DNA of 64,000 nt from contig JAHBYX010000001.1 of NCBI GenBank assembly GCA_019635735.1, forward strand, positions 496,001-560,000. The letters run 5' to 3'. Source of the stretch: Mesorhizobium sp. Lineage in GTDB: Bacteria > Pseudomonadota > Alphaproteobacteria > Rhizobiales > Rhizobiaceae. The notes beneath the pieces were generated by a model. That model was not told the DNA's origin. It was given only the letters and a program-made list of their open reading frames with translations, and ran no database searches. Numbering within the stretch: position 1 is the stretch's first letter; each line of letters begins with the position of its first letter. Positions 8,261-16,812 of the stretch are shown here, in pieces. The translations under genes were made by a program, and so were the position numbers.

Positions 8261-9050
8261 CGACGCCTCCCATATAGGCGGTCACCACCGCGGGATTCTT
8301 CGAAACCTCTGCGTAATTGCCCTCGGCCAGGACCTCGCCGTGCTGAAGGACGGTGATGCGGTCGCACAGCGTCGAGACGACCGACAGATTGTGTTCGACC
8401 AGAAGCACGGTCCGCCCCACCGCCGCCTGCTTGATCAGATCCGTGATCGGACCGACGTCCTCATGGCCCATGCCGGCGGTCGGTTCGTCGAGCAGCATGA
8501 CCCGCGGCTCCAGCGCCAGCGTGGTCGCGATCTCCAGGGCGCGTTTTTTGCCGTAGGAAAGCTCTGCGGCAGTCACGTCGCGGCTGGCGGCGAGGCCGAC
8601 CTGCTCGAGCAGTTCGTCAGCGCGGGCATTGAGCGGGGCGACCGCCCTCAAGGAGCGCCAGAACCGGTAGGCAGTGCCGTAGGCGGACTGCAGCGCGACA
8701 CGGACGTTCTCTCGGGCGGTCAGATGCGGAAAGGTCGCCGAGATCTGGAAGGACCGCACCATGCCGCGGCGGGCGACCTCGGACGTGCGAAGACGAGAGA
8801 TGTCGTCGCCGTCGAAAATGATGCTCCCTCTGGTCGGTGCCAGCGTCTTGGTCAACAGGTTGAAGCAGGTGGTCTTGCCGGCGCCGTTCGGACCGATGAG
8901 TGCATGGATCGACCCCCGCTTGACGGCGAGGTTCACGTCCTTGACCGCGGCGAATCCGGCGAATTCCTTGGTGAGCCCCTTGGCCACCAGCACATTGTCC
9001 GCATCCTGTGCGGTCTCGGTCCTGGACAGGACTGCAGCGCTTGTCGCCAT
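8253..9050 (-). CDS. livG: ABC transporter ATP-binding protein LivG
   Basis: A 265-residue ATPase with Walker A GPNGAGKT (near residues 53-60), signature LSYGKKRALE, Walker B VMLLDEPTAGMG and H-loop LVEHNLSVV. About 25 extra N-terminal residues precede the ATPase core. An SD of GGGAGGAG lies before the ATG, just downstream of a strong hairpin at 9063-9094. It is the first transporter gene after the fatty-acid-type enzymes in this operon. Confidence 0.93.
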   Translation of the reverse strand: MATSAAVLSRTETAQDADNVLVAKGLTKEFAGFAAVKDVNLAVKRGSIHALIGPNGAGKTTCFNLLTKTLAPTRGSIIFDGDDISRLRTSEVARRGMVRSFQISATFPHLTARENVRVALQSAYGTAYRFWRSLRAVAPLNARADELLEQVGLAASRDVTAAELSYGKKRALEIATTLALEPRVMLLDEPTAGMGHEDVGPITDLIKQAAVGRTVLLVEHNLSVVSTLCDRITVLQHGEVLAEGNYAEVSKNPAVVTAYMGGVDE

Positions 9051-9062
9051 GTCTCCTCCCGT

Positions 9063-9094
9063 CGATCGTGCCTGCCGTGGCGGCAGGCCGATCG
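9063..9094 (-). promoter_or_regulatory. Intergenic hairpin before livG
   Basis: CGATCG and GCCTGCC pair with GGCAGGC and CGATCG around a GTGGC loop, a 13-bp stem with one bulged base. It sits between the acyl-CoA dehydrogenase stop (9111) and the livG SD. There is no U-run on the minus strand, so it is more likely an mRNA processing or stability element separating enzyme and transporter cistrons than a terminator. Confidence 0.5.
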
Positions 9095-9110
9095 GTTTCT
9101 TGGGCTTCCC

Positions 9111-10268
9111 TCAGCTCGGCAGGCCGAGAACCGCCTTGGCAAGAATGTTCTTCTGGATCTCGTTGGAACCGCCGAAGATCGCCGGCGCCCGCGAATCCAG
9201 GAAGAGGTTCATCGCATCGACCACGCCGTTTCCGGCCTCGATGTCGTCGAAGTAGCGGGCGTCCTCGCCGGCCAGCAACAACATTTCCTCGGTGATCCGC
9301 TGGTAAAGCTCCGTCGTGAATATTTTCAGCAGCGAAACATCCGCGCCGAGTTCTCCGCCCTCGCGCAAGACCTTGGCGAAACGCTCGAAGGCGGACCCCA
9401 GATCATACAGATCCAGCCGGTGTTTCGCATAGCGCGAACGGAAGGCCGGATCGTCGAACGCGCCGCGGGCGCGGGCCAGCTTGTCGAGCCGCTCCATCGC
9501 GATCTCGGGACGCGTCGGCGCGCCGAGGAAGATGCGCTCGTGGCCGAGCACCGACTTCGCCACGTTCCAGCCCTGATCCACCTCGCCAACCACATTTTTG
9601 GCAGGCACGCGGACGTTGTCGAAAAAGACTTCGCAGAAGTCGGTTTCGCCACGCAGATTTGCAATCGGGCGCACTTTTACGCCCGGGGTCGTCATGTCGA
9701 TCAACAGGACGGTGATGCCCTTCTGGCGCACCTTCTCGTCGCGCGAAGTGCGCACGAGGGCGAAGATCCAGTTGGCGCAGTGCGCCAGCGTGGTCCAGAT
9801 CTTCTGGCCGTTGACGACGAAATGGTCGCCGTCGCGGACCGCCGCAGTGCGAAGGCTGGCGAGGTCTGACCCGGAGTTGGGCTCCGAATAGCCCTGGCAC
9901 CAGACGTGTTCGCCGGACAGGATCTTCGGCAGGTAGTAGGCCTTCTGCTCCTCCGTGCCGAATGCGAGCAGCAGCGGACCGATGAGCCCCAGGCCGTGGT
10001 CGGGGATGCGCGGGCAGCCGAGACGGCCCCACTCCTCGACATAAATCATGTGCTTGGCCGGGTTGAGCCCCATGCCGCCATGTTCCACCGGCCAGACCGG
10101 CGACAGCCAGCCTTCTTCATTCAGCGCGTGATACCAGACGGCAACTTCGTCGAAGAGCGGCCGCTGCTTGCGCATGAAGCGCAACTCTGAAGGCAGACGC
10201 CGCTCGACCAGGTCGCGGAAGGCGGCCCGGAAGTCGTCGTCCGACATCGCATTCCAGTCGGTTGCCAT
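9111..10268 (-). CDS. Acyl-CoA dehydrogenase (larger subunit-like)
   Basis: A 385-residue FAD acyl-CoA dehydrogenase. The FAD/substrate-binding segment CQGYSEPNSGSDLASLRTAA and ANWIFALVRTS lie in the middle domain, and the C-terminal FGGSNEIQKNILAKAVLGL closes the helical domain. It resembles the large subunit of pimeloyl-CoA-type dehydrogenases. A second dehydrogenase is encoded two genes upstream, and such pairs can form alpha2beta2 enzymes, so a heteromer is possible (inference). Its start overlaps the enoyl-CoA hydratase stop by one base. Confidence 0.9.
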   Translation of the reverse strand: MATDWNAMSDDDFRAAFRDLVERRLPSELRFMRKQRPLFDEVAVWYHALNEEGWLSPVWPVEHGGMGLNPAKHMIYVEEWGRLGCPRIPDHGLGLIGPLLLAFGTEEQKAYYLPKILSGEHVWCQGYSEPNSGSDLASLRTAAVRDGDHFVVNGQKIWTTLAHCANWIFALVRTSRDEKVRQKGITVLLIDMTTPGVKVRPIANLRGETDFCEVFFDNVRVPAKNVVGEVDQGWNVAKSVLGHERIFLGAPTRPEIAMERLDKLARARGAFDDPAFRSRYAKHRLDLYDLGSAFERFAKVLREGGELGADVSLLKIFTTELYQRITEEMLLLAGEDARYFDDIEAGNGVVDAMNLFLDSRAPAIFGGSNEIQKNILAKAVLGLPS

Positions 10269-11044
10269 CAGATCGTGTCCTTGAACACGGCCGGACGCTT
10301 CTCGACGAAGGCGCGCATGGCTTCCTTGGAGTCCTCGTGCCGCGTCATCTCGACCGTCAGGTTCTGCTCGAAGCGGTAGCCGTCACGCAGCGGCATGTGC
10401 TCGACGGTATTGATCGCCCGCTTGGCCAGGCTCAGTGCCTTCGGGCTCTTGGACGCGATCGTGCGGGCGATCTTCATCGCCTCGTCCATCAGGTCTTCCA
10501 GCGGCACGCAGGCCTCGATGATGCCGCGGCGATAGGCTTCCGCGGCCGGGACGCGATAGCCGGTCAGGATCATGCGGCGCGCGAGCGACTTGGGGAAGAG
10601 GCTCATCGTGTGGCGCGCGCCGCCCATCAGGCCGATGTCGATCTCGGGAAGTCCGAATACGGCATTGTCGGAGGCGAGGATGATGTCGGCGGCCACCACC
10701 GGGCCCATGCCGGCGCCGAGCGCCGGGCCGTTGACGGCCGCGATCACCGCCTTGCCGCATTCCATGATGCAGTTGGAAACCTCGCGGGTGCGGCGCAGAT
10801 GGCGATAGGTCTCGCCCTTGATGTCGCCGACAGCCTGGCGGTTCTTGATGTCGGCGCCGGCCGAGAAGATCTTGCCGCGGCCGGTGACGACGATGCAGCG
10901 CACCTCCGGCGTATCGTTGAGCTCGTCGAAGACCTCGATCAGCTCTTCGGCGAATTCCTTCGAGTAGGCGTTGACCGGGGGGTTGTCGAGCGTGACGACG
11001 GCGACCTTGTCGGCGATGTCGACCTTGATGAGCTTGTTCTGCAT
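10268..11044 (-). CDS. Enoyl-CoA hydratase/isomerase family protein
   Basis: A 258-residue crotonase-fold protein. The CoA/oxyanion-hole segments are FSAGADIK (residues about 61-68) and AAVNGPALGAGMGPVVAADI. The glutamate in FGLPEIDIGLMGG matches the second catalytic Glu of crotonase (Glu164), but the position of the first (Glu144) falls in GMGPV and is not acidic. It may therefore be an isomerase or other crotonase variant rather than a standard hydratase. It lies between two acyl-CoA dehydrogenases, with 16 bases to the upstream one and a one-base overlap with the downstream one. Confidence 0.88.
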   Translation of the reverse strand: MQNKLIKVDIADKVAVVTLDNPPVNAYSKEFAEELIEVFDELNDTPEVRCIVVTGRGKIFSAGADIKNRQAVGDIKGETYRHLRRTREVSNCIMECGKAVIAAVNGPALGAGMGPVVAADIILASDNAVFGLPEIDIGLMGGARHTMSLFPKSLARRMILTGYRVPAAEAYRRGIIEACVPLEDLMDEAMKIARTIASKSPKALSLAKRAINTVEHMPLRDGYRFEQNLTVEMTRHEDSKEAMRAFVEKRPAVFKDTI

Positions 11045-11060
11045 GTTTTTCCTCCCGCGA

Positions 11061-12194
11061 TCAGGCCGCGTATTCCAGTTCGACGAATTCCAGCCGCATC
11101 GCCTCCGGCTGGCCGAGCGTCGCGCTGAGCGCGATCGCCCGCTTCAGGTAGAGGCCGATGTCGTGCTCGTCGGTAAAGCCCATCGCGCCGTGAAGGTGCA
11201 CGGCGCGGCGGCAGATCGAGGTGGCGGCGTCGCCGCAGCGTGCCTTGGCGGCAAGGACGGCGAGATGTGCCGCCTTGTCGTCGTCCTCGGACTGCTTCAC
11301 CACGGCGTTGACCACCGAGGCGCAGGCGAATTCGGCGTCGCTCCACATCTCGACCAGGCGGTGCTGCACCGCCTGAAAACTGGCGATCGGCTTGCCGAAC
11401 TGCACGCGATCCTTGGTGTAGGCAATCGTCATCTCGACCGCCTTGCTGGCGATGCCCGCCAGCTCGGCCGCGACGGCGATCCGCGCGTTGGTCACGGCGT
11501 TCTCGACAAGCGCCTCGATGCTCGGTCCACGGGCGATGATGCGGTTCGCCTCGACGCTGCAGCGCTCGAAGGTCACCCGGCCTATGGCCGATCCGTCGAC
11601 CCCTGCCTTCTCCGACACAGAGATCCCCGATTTGCCTGCGGGCACTGAAACGACCAGAGCCTCGCGACCGGCGTCCACGACGACGAGGAAGTCGCTCGCC
11701 GAGGTCGCTCCATCGACAAAGTGGCGGTCGCCGGTGAGGATGAAGTCGTCCCCGTCGGCCACCGTCTTGAGCGCGGCGCCGTGCGAATGTCGGGAGGGAT
11801 CCTGCCAGGCGGGCGAAACGAACAGTTCGCCGGAAGCGAGGCCCGCCGCGAGACGGTCCCGCTCGGCGGAAGCCGGGGCTTCGCGCAGGAGCGTCGAGGC
11901 GAAAACCGCGCCCGCGCTAACCGGCTCGGCAATCAGGGCACGGCCCAGGGCCTCGGAGAGCACCGCCTGCTCTGCCAAACCCAGTCCGGCGCCGCCGAGA
12001 TCCTCGGGGAGCAGAAGACCGATCCAGCCGGCTTCGGCCATGGAATTCCAGAGTTCGCGGTCGATGTCCTTAGATGCGGAACGCTTGGCGCGCAGGGAGG
12101 CCGGGCCCGGCTGACGCGACGCCAGCGTCGCTACGCTGTCGCGCAGCATCGCGAGCGTGCCGTCGGGATCGTCGAATATTGTCTGCGGCATCAT
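11061..12194 (-). CDS. Acyl-CoA dehydrogenase (smaller subunit-like)
   Basis: A 377-residue acyl-CoA dehydrogenase of the divergent small-subunit type. It has [20 protein letters not shown] near residue 60, [22 protein letters not shown] near 240 and the closing [20 protein letters not shown]. It shares little with the larger dehydrogenase at 9111 beyond the fold, which is usual for paired heteromeric enzymes. A copy of the inverted repeat TTCAC-N4-GTGAA lies 86-99 bases upstream, so this gene may head an internal transcription unit. Confidence 0.88.
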   Translation of the reverse strand: MMPQTIFDDPDGTLAMLRDSVATLASRQPGPASLRAKRSASKDIDRELWNSMAEAGWIGLLLPEDLGGAGLGLAEQAVLSEALGRALIAEPVSAGAVFASTLLREAPASAERDRLAAGLASGELFVSPAWQDPSRHSHGAALKTVADGDDFILTGDRHFVDGATSASDFLVVVDAGREALVVSVPAGKSGISVSEKAGVDGSAIGRVTFERCSVEANRIIARGPSIEALVENAVTNARIAVAAELAGIASKAVEMTIAYTKDRVQFGKPIASFQAVQHRLVEMWSDAEFACASVVNAVVKQSEDDDKAAHLAVLAAKARCGDAATSICRRAVHLHGAMGFTDEHDIGLYLKRAIALSATLGQPEAMRLEFVELEYAA

Positions 12195-12279
12195 TCCTCC
12201 CGGATGGGGCCGAACCGTTGCGCCAAGGCTAGGCGATCAGTCGGCAAGTCACAATTGCTGCATCGTTGTGCAGGTTACA

Positions 12280-12293
12280 TTCACGGATGTGAA
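12280..12293. promoter_or_regulatory. Candidate IclR operator, site 2 (TTCAC-N4-GTGAA)
   Basis: TTCAC-GGAT-GTGAA, within ATTCACGGATGTGAAAC, lies in the 104-bp gap between the acyl-CoA ligase and the acyl-CoA dehydrogenase. It shares both half-sites and flanks with the reverse complement of site 1 while the four central bases differ, as expected of a dimer operator. It suggests a regulated internal promoter for the dehydrogenase-liv operon. Confidence 0.55.
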
Positions 12294-12298
12294 ACGGA

Positions 12299-13930
12299 TC
12301 AGGCCGGCAGCGTGTGGTTCCTGAACTGCTCGCGCAGCTTCGTCTTGAGGAGCTTGCCTGTCGCAGTGTGGGGAAGTTCGTCGACGAAGGCGACATCGTC
12401 GGGCAGCCACCACTTGGCGACGCGGTCGGAAAGGAAGGCGAGAAGCTCTTCGCGCGACGCCTGCGCGCCGGGCTTGCGGACAATGATCAGGAGCGGGCGC
12501 TCCTGCCATTTCGGATGCGGCAGGCCGATCACCGCCGCCTCCTGGACTGCGGGATGGCCGACCGCGGCGTTTTCCAGATCGATCGACGATATCCACTCGC
12601 CGCCCGACTTGATCACGTCCTTCGACCGGTCGGTGAGTTGAACATAACCTTCGGCATCGATCTTGGCGACGTCGCCTGTGGCGAACCAGCCATCCGCGTC
12701 GAGTACATGACCGCCTTCGCCCCGGAAATAGCCGCTGGTAACCCACGGACCCCGCACCTTCAGATCGCCGGACACCGACCCGTCCATCGGCAGGTCGGAG
12801 CCGTCTTCCCCGGTGATCTTGATGTCTATGCCGTAGACCGGCCTGCCCTGCTTGGCCTGGATGTCGATTTGGCCTTTCTCGGGCAGGCCGCGATGCGCCG
12901 GCAGCAGGTTGCCGATCGTCGCGACGGGGCTCGTCTCGCTCATGCCCCATGCATGCAGGACGAAGACGCCGTGGTCGCGGCGGAAGCGCTCGATGATGGC
13001 GCGCGGCGCGGCGGAGCCGCCGACGACCACCCGCTCGAGCTTGAGCTTCGACACATCGAGTCCCGGATTGTCGTCGATATGCTTGAAGAACCCGAGCCAG
13101 ACGGTCGGAACCCCCAGCGAAAACGTGCACTCCTCCGCGACCGCGAGTTCGAACAGGCTCTTGCCGTCGAGCTTCGGCCCCGGGAGCACGAGCTTTGCGC
13201 CGCACATGGCGGAGGCATAGGGGATGCCCCAGGCATTGACGTGGAACAGCGGCACGACGAGCAGCACGCTGTCCGCGCGGGCGAGACGGAATCCGTCCGC
13301 CGTGCAGACCATGAAGGAATGCAGGATGGTCGAGCGGTGCGAATAGAGCACGCCCTTCGGATTGCCGGTCGTCCCGGACGTGTAACAGAGCGACGAGGCC
13401 GTACGCTCGTCGAACTCAGGCCAGGCGATGTCCGCCGTCTCGGCCGACAGGAGATCTTCATAGGCATCGGCGCCGTCGATGTCCTTCGGCAGATGCTCCG
13501 CATCGGTCAGCGCCACGAAGCGCTCGACGGTCGCAAGCTTCGGTTTCAAATCGGAGACGAGACCGGCGAAGGTGATGTCGAAGAACAGGACGCGGTTTTC
13601 GGCATGATTGACGATGTAGTCGATCTGCTCCGGAAACAGGCGCGGATTGACGGTATTCAGCACCGCGCCGATGCCGGAGACCGCGAAATAAAGCTCCATG
13701 TGCCGGTGCGTGTTCCACGCGAGAGAGGCCACGCGGTCGCCCGGCTTGATGCCCATGCGAAGCAGTGCGTTGGCAAGCTTGGCCGCGCGGGCGCGCAGGC
13801 CGGAATAGGTCAGGCGCATCGTCGGCCCCTCGCAGGTGCGGCTGACGATCTCGGAATGGGGATGGAAGCGCGCCGCATGTTCGATGAGCGACGAGATCAG
13901 CAGCGGCTGGTCCTGCATCAAGCCTAGCAT
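12299..13930 (-). CDS. AMP-forming acyl-CoA synthetase (long-chain fatty acid-CoA ligase family)
   Basis: A 543-residue ANL-family ligase. I start it at 13930 ([20 protein letters not shown]) because GGAGGAA precedes it and the 65 further upstream codons resemble nothing. The ATP-binding loop [12 protein letters not shown] is at 183-194, the adenylation core has [12 protein letters not shown], and the catalytic lysine of the C-terminal domain is K526 in TATGKLLK. It would activate the imported acid to its CoA ester via an acyl-adenylate. It is the first gene of the enzyme-transporter operon and divergent from the OYE gene. Confidence 0.92.
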   Translation of the reverse strand: MLGLMQDQPLLISSLIEHAARFHPHSEIVSRTCEGPTMRLTYSGLRARAAKLANALLRMGIKPGDRVASLAWNTHRHMELYFAVSGIGAVLNTVNPRLFPEQIDYIVNHAENRVLFFDITFAGLVSDLKPKLATVERFVALTDAEHLPKDIDGADAYEDLLSAETADIAWPEFDERTASSLCYTSGTTGNPKGVLYSHRSTILHSFMVCTADGFRLARADSVLLVVPLFHVNAWGIPYASAMCGAKLVLPGPKLDGKSLFELAVAEECTFSLGVPTVWLGFFKHIDDNPGLDVSKLKLERVVVGGSAAPRAIIERFRRDHGVFVLHAWGMSETSPVATIGNLLPAHRGLPEKGQIDIQAKQGRPVYGIDIKITGEDGSDLPMDGSVSGDLKVRGPWVTSGYFRGEGGHVLDADGWFATGDVAKIDAEGYVQLTDRSKDVIKSGGEWISSIDLENAAVGHPAVQEAAVIGLPHPKWQERPLLIIVRKPGAQASREELLAFLSDRVAKWWLPDDVAFVDELPHTATGKLLKTKLREQFRNHTLPA

Positions 13931-14037
13931 GGGGTTCCTCCGTTGCGACCGCCGCATTTCGCGCAGCCGCTTGTTTTGCGGCGGAAAATCCAGAGCACGG
14001 GCGGTCAAGTCAATTCCAACTCGAATGCGAAGGACAG

Positions 14038-14054
14038 TTTCACATGCGTGATAA
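14038..14054. promoter_or_regulatory. Candidate IclR operator, site 3 (TTTCAC-N4-GTGATAA)
   Basis: GTTTCAC-ATGC-GTGATAA lies in the 215-bp divergent promoter between the acyl-CoA ligase and the OYE gene. Its reverse complement (ATCAC-GCAT-GTGAAAC) matches sites 1 and 2 in one complete half-site and flank and in four of five bases of the other. It could serve both divergent genes and tie region 2 to the IclR regulon. Confidence 0.5.
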
Positions 14055-14145
14055 TCCGCCGGGTGAAAGGACGCGGGTTTGCAAGCCGGTGAAGGTTCGG
14101 GAACAAGCTGGGACAACGAGAACATGAACGACGGAGGAGACCGGG

Positions 14146-15354
14146 ATGAGCGCGCTGTTTTCGCAAGGCAGGCTGGGCGGCCTCGAACTCGACAACCGCC
14201 TCGTCGTGTCGCCGATGTGCCAGTACAGCGGCGTGGACGGGGTGGCGCAGCCCTGGCACCTGATCCACATCGGCAACCTGATGATGTCGGGCGCCGGGCT
14301 CGTGATCATGGAGGCGACCTCGGTCGAGGCGGCCGGTCTCGGCACTCATGGCTGCCTCGGCCTCTACACCGACGCGCAGGAAGAGGCGTTGTCGCGCCTG
14401 GGCGCGGAGGCGCGGAAACTGTCCTCGGCTAAACTCGGTATCCAGTTGACCCATACGGGGCGCAAGGCCGCAACCCGGACCATTCCGGAGCGCTGGCGCG
14501 GCGAGCCACTGCCGCCGGAGGAAGGGGCGTGGAAGCCGGTAGCTCCCTCCCCTATCGCCTATGACGCCGGTTGGCAGGAGCCGGAGGAACTGACCGAGGA
14601 CGGCATTTGGCGCATCATCCGGGCTTTCGCCGACTCGGCCGTGCGCGCTGACCGCGCGGGGTTCGACCTGATCGAGATCCACGGCGCGCATGGATACCTG
14701 ATCCACTCTTTCCTGTCGCCAATCACCAACCTTCGCACCGATGGCTGGGGCGGATCGGCGGACAGGCGCAACCGCTTCGCCATCGAAATCGTCAGGGCCG
14801 TCCGCGCAGTCTGGCCGCGGGAGAAGGCGCTGGGCTTTCGCATGAACAGCACCGACTGGACACCAGAGGGCTCGACACTGGAGGATGCGGTCGAGCTGGC
14901 GAAGGCGCTGGAAGCGGAAGGACTGGATTATGTCGTCATGTCTTCCGGCAACATCAAACCGGGCATTGCCATCCCGCCGGCGACGCCCGGTCACCAGGTT
15001 CCGTTCGCAACCGCGGTCAAGAAGGCAACCGGCCTCACAGCCATGGCAGTGGGCATGATCGCGAAGCCCGAACAGGCAGAGGCGATCGTCGCCTCCGGCG
15101 AGGCGGATTTCGTGGCGCTGGCGCGGCCGATGCTCGACGATCCCCGCTGGGGGTTGCATGCTGCGGCGGCACTCGGCGCGGACATCCGCTACCCGCCGCA
15201 ATACATCCGCGCCCGGCCAAACAACTGGCTGGGCTACGGCTTCGTTCATCCCGACGCCAGACCGCCGGCGACGACACAGCAGCTCGACCGGCCGAAGAGC
15301 GTGTCGGCGTGGGATCGCCCGGCGGCGCCGGAAAAGCCTTCCACGGCCGCTTGA
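14146..15354 (+). CDS. NADH:flavin oxidoreductase, old yellow enzyme family (YqjM-like)
   Basis: A 402-residue TIM-barrel FMN enzyme. The YqjM-type active-site cysteine is C25 in SPMCQYSG, HTGRKA supplies phosphate/FMN contacts, and the paired histidines appear in EIHGAHGYLIHSFLSP. The end contains the FMN-phosphate segment VALARPMLDDPRW. Family members reduce the C=C bond of enones, enals or nitro compounds with NAD(P)H. It is preceded by GGAGGAGA and is the first plus-strand gene, 73 bases before the AraC gene. Confidence 0.92.
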   Translation: MSALFSQGRLGGLELDNRLVVSPMCQYSGVDGVAQPWHLIHIGNLMMSGAGLVIMEATSVEAAGLGTHGCLGLYTDAQEEALSRLGAEARKLSSAKLGIQLTHTGRKAATRTIPERWRGEPLPPEEGAWKPVAPSPIAYDAGWQEPEELTEDGIWRIIRAFADSAVRADRAGFDLIEIHGAHGYLIHSFLSPITNLRTDGWGGSADRRNRFAIEIVRAVRAVWPREKALGFRMNSTDWTPEGSTLEDAVELAKALEAEGLDYVVMSSGNIKPGIAIPPATPGHQVPFATAVKKATGLTAMAVGMIAKPEQAEAIVASGEADFVALARPMLDDPRWGLHAAAALGADIRYPPQYIRARPNNWLGYGFVHPDARPPATTQQLDRPKSVSAWDRPAAPEKPSTAA

Positions 15355-15427
15355 CGCGCGACGGGTTGAGGACAAAGATTTCCAGGAGCGGGGCAAAACG
15401 ACAGAACAAGCACCCCGGGAGGAAACG

Positions 15428-16255
15428 ATGGCCACCTCGATCCGGCTCTTCAGGGGCGCGTTCGGGCATGTTTCGGTCCTGAACGTCGAAAGCGACTTCG
15501 TCACCCACGCGCATCCCGAGGCGCACGTCATCGTCTGGATCGCCGGCGCGGCGGGCCGCATGACGGTCGGCGACGGCACCGTCCACCTGGGCGCGACGAC
15601 TGCCGCGGCGATCAATCCGCTCGAGCCGCACAGCCACGCCCTCGCCGGCGAGGGCCGGCCGGGCCTTTTCCTCGCCTTCTACCTCGACCCGGTCTGGGTC
15701 AGGCTACGACGCGGCTTGCCGCCCGGCGCCCCGCTGTTTGTAGAGCCGACCATTCCGCTGGAGCCCTGGCTTCACCGCGCGGCCGCGTCCCTCCTCGACA
15801 TGCTCTGCGACGAGTACGGGCTGGACGATCTGGCTCCCTATGAGATCGAACGCTTGATCGACAGCCTGTTCGACGCCGCCGAGGCGCATCCGCGCCGGCT
15901 GCGCAGCCTGGCGGCGAACGCCATGCTCGATCACCGCATCCGCAAGGCGATCGAAGTGATGAAGGCCAATGTCTGCGAGCGGATGAGCCTGGATGACGTG
16001 GCGCGCGAGGTCGGCCTGTCGCGGCCGCATTTCTTCGCCCTGTTCAAAGAGCAGACCTCACTGACGCCGAACGTCTACTGGAACACGCTGAGAATGGACG
16101 AAGCGCTGCGACAACTGCGCTCGACGCAGGAGCCGCTGATCTCGGTGGCCTGCCAGCTCGGCTTCACCACTGCAGGCAACTTCTCGCGCTTCTTCCGCGA
16201 CCACGCCGGCGTGCCGCCGACGCTCTACCGCGAGGCGGCGCGGGCCGGCCTCTGA
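15428..16255 (+). CDS. AraC family transcriptional regulator
   Basis: A 275-residue regulator starting at 15428 behind GGGAGGAAAC. A longer open frame upstream overlaps the OYE gene and is not used. Residues about 15-90 form a cupin-like AraC_binding domain (HPEAHVIVWIAGAAGRMTVG). Residues about 175-272 carry the two helix-turn-helix motifs (SLDDVAREVGLSRPHFFALF and ISVACQLGFTTAGNFSRFFR). Just downstream, the promoter of the molybdenum-hydroxylase operon has two GATAAGC direct repeats spaced two helical turns apart, a plausible binding site. Confidence 0.92.
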   Translation: MATSIRLFRGAFGHVSVLNVESDFVTHAHPEAHVIVWIAGAAGRMTVGDGTVHLGATTAAAINPLEPHSHALAGEGRPGLFLAFYLDPVWVRLRRGLPPGAPLFVEPTIPLEPWLHRAAASLLDMLCDEYGLDDLAPYEIERLIDSLFDAAEAHPRRLRSLAANAMLDHRIRKAIEVMKANVCERMSLDDVAREVGLSRPHFFALFKEQTSLTPNVYWNTLRMDEALRQLRSTQEPLISVACQLGFTTAGNFSRFFRDHAGVPPTLYREAARAGL

Positions 16256-16273
16256 ACGATTTTCAGACGGATC

Positions 16274-16301
16274 GATAAGCCGACAAGACTCCTTGATAAG
16301 C
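16274..16301 (+). promoter_or_regulatory. Candidate AraC direct-repeat site
   Basis: GATAAGC occurs at 16274-16280 and again at 16295-16301, 21 bp apart start to start, so both face the same side of the helix. Tandem half-sites with this spacing are typical of AraC-family activators. The site lies 55-83 bases before the SRPBCC start and directly after the araC-type gene. Confidence 0.45.
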
Positions 16302-16356
16302 GCGGCCTGCGCTGCCGCCCTAACCTGACCTCATGCAATCCGCGAGGCAGGCGAAC

Positions 16357-16800
16357 ATGGCATCGGTCACCATCTCCAGCGTCATCGACGCTTCCATCGA
16401 AAAGGTCTGGGCGCGCATCCGCGACTTCAACGGGCTGCCGTCCTGGCATCCGCGCATGGTCGAGAGCGAGATCGAGGACGGCAAGAAGGCGACCGATATC
16501 GGCTGCGTCCGCAGATTCAAGGTGGCGTCGGGCGCGACCATCCGCGAGAAGCTCACCGCCTTCTCCGACGCCGACCACCTGACCACCTACTCGATCATCG
16601 AGCACCCTGCCCCGATCTCGAACCACACGGCGACGCTTAAGCTGGAGCGCGTCACGGACGGGGACCGTACCTTCGCGGTCTGGACAAGCACGTTCGACGC
16701 GCCGGCCGACAAGGGCGACGAGATCGCCAAAGGGATGGGTGACAACGTCTTCCAGGGCGGCTTCAACGCGCTGAAGGCGCACTTCTCCGGGCAAAGCTGA
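16357..16800 (+). CDS. SRPBCC family (polyketide cyclase/CoxG-like) protein
   Basis: A 147-residue START/Bet v1-fold protein. I prefer the start at 16357 (MASVTISSVIDASIEKVWARI) over an ATG 24 bases earlier because a GAGG lies upstream and the beta strand begins there. The motif DFNGLPSWHPRMVESE (residues about 24-39) is characteristic of polyketide_cyc2 proteins. It precedes molybdenum-hydroxylase genes by 12 bases, the position where CoxG-type proteins occur in CO dehydrogenase clusters, but there is no C-terminal membrane anchor as in CoxG. It may bind a hydrophobic intermediate, or assist enzyme recruitment. Confidence 0.8.
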   Translation: MASVTISSVIDASIEKVWARIRDFNGLPSWHPRMVESEIEDGKKATDIGCVRRFKVASGATIREKLTAFSDADHLTTYSIIEHPAPISNHTATLKLERVTDGDRTFAVWTSTFDAPADKGDEIAKGMGDNVFQGGFNALKAHFSGQS

Positions 16801-16812
16801 GCCGAGGCCGCC

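Noticed and set aside
7974..9869. A 631-codon plus-strand frame across livFG and the acyl-CoA dehydrogenase
   Set aside because: It lies antisense to three well-supported genes, has no ribosome-binding site or recognisable family, and has low-complexity composition.
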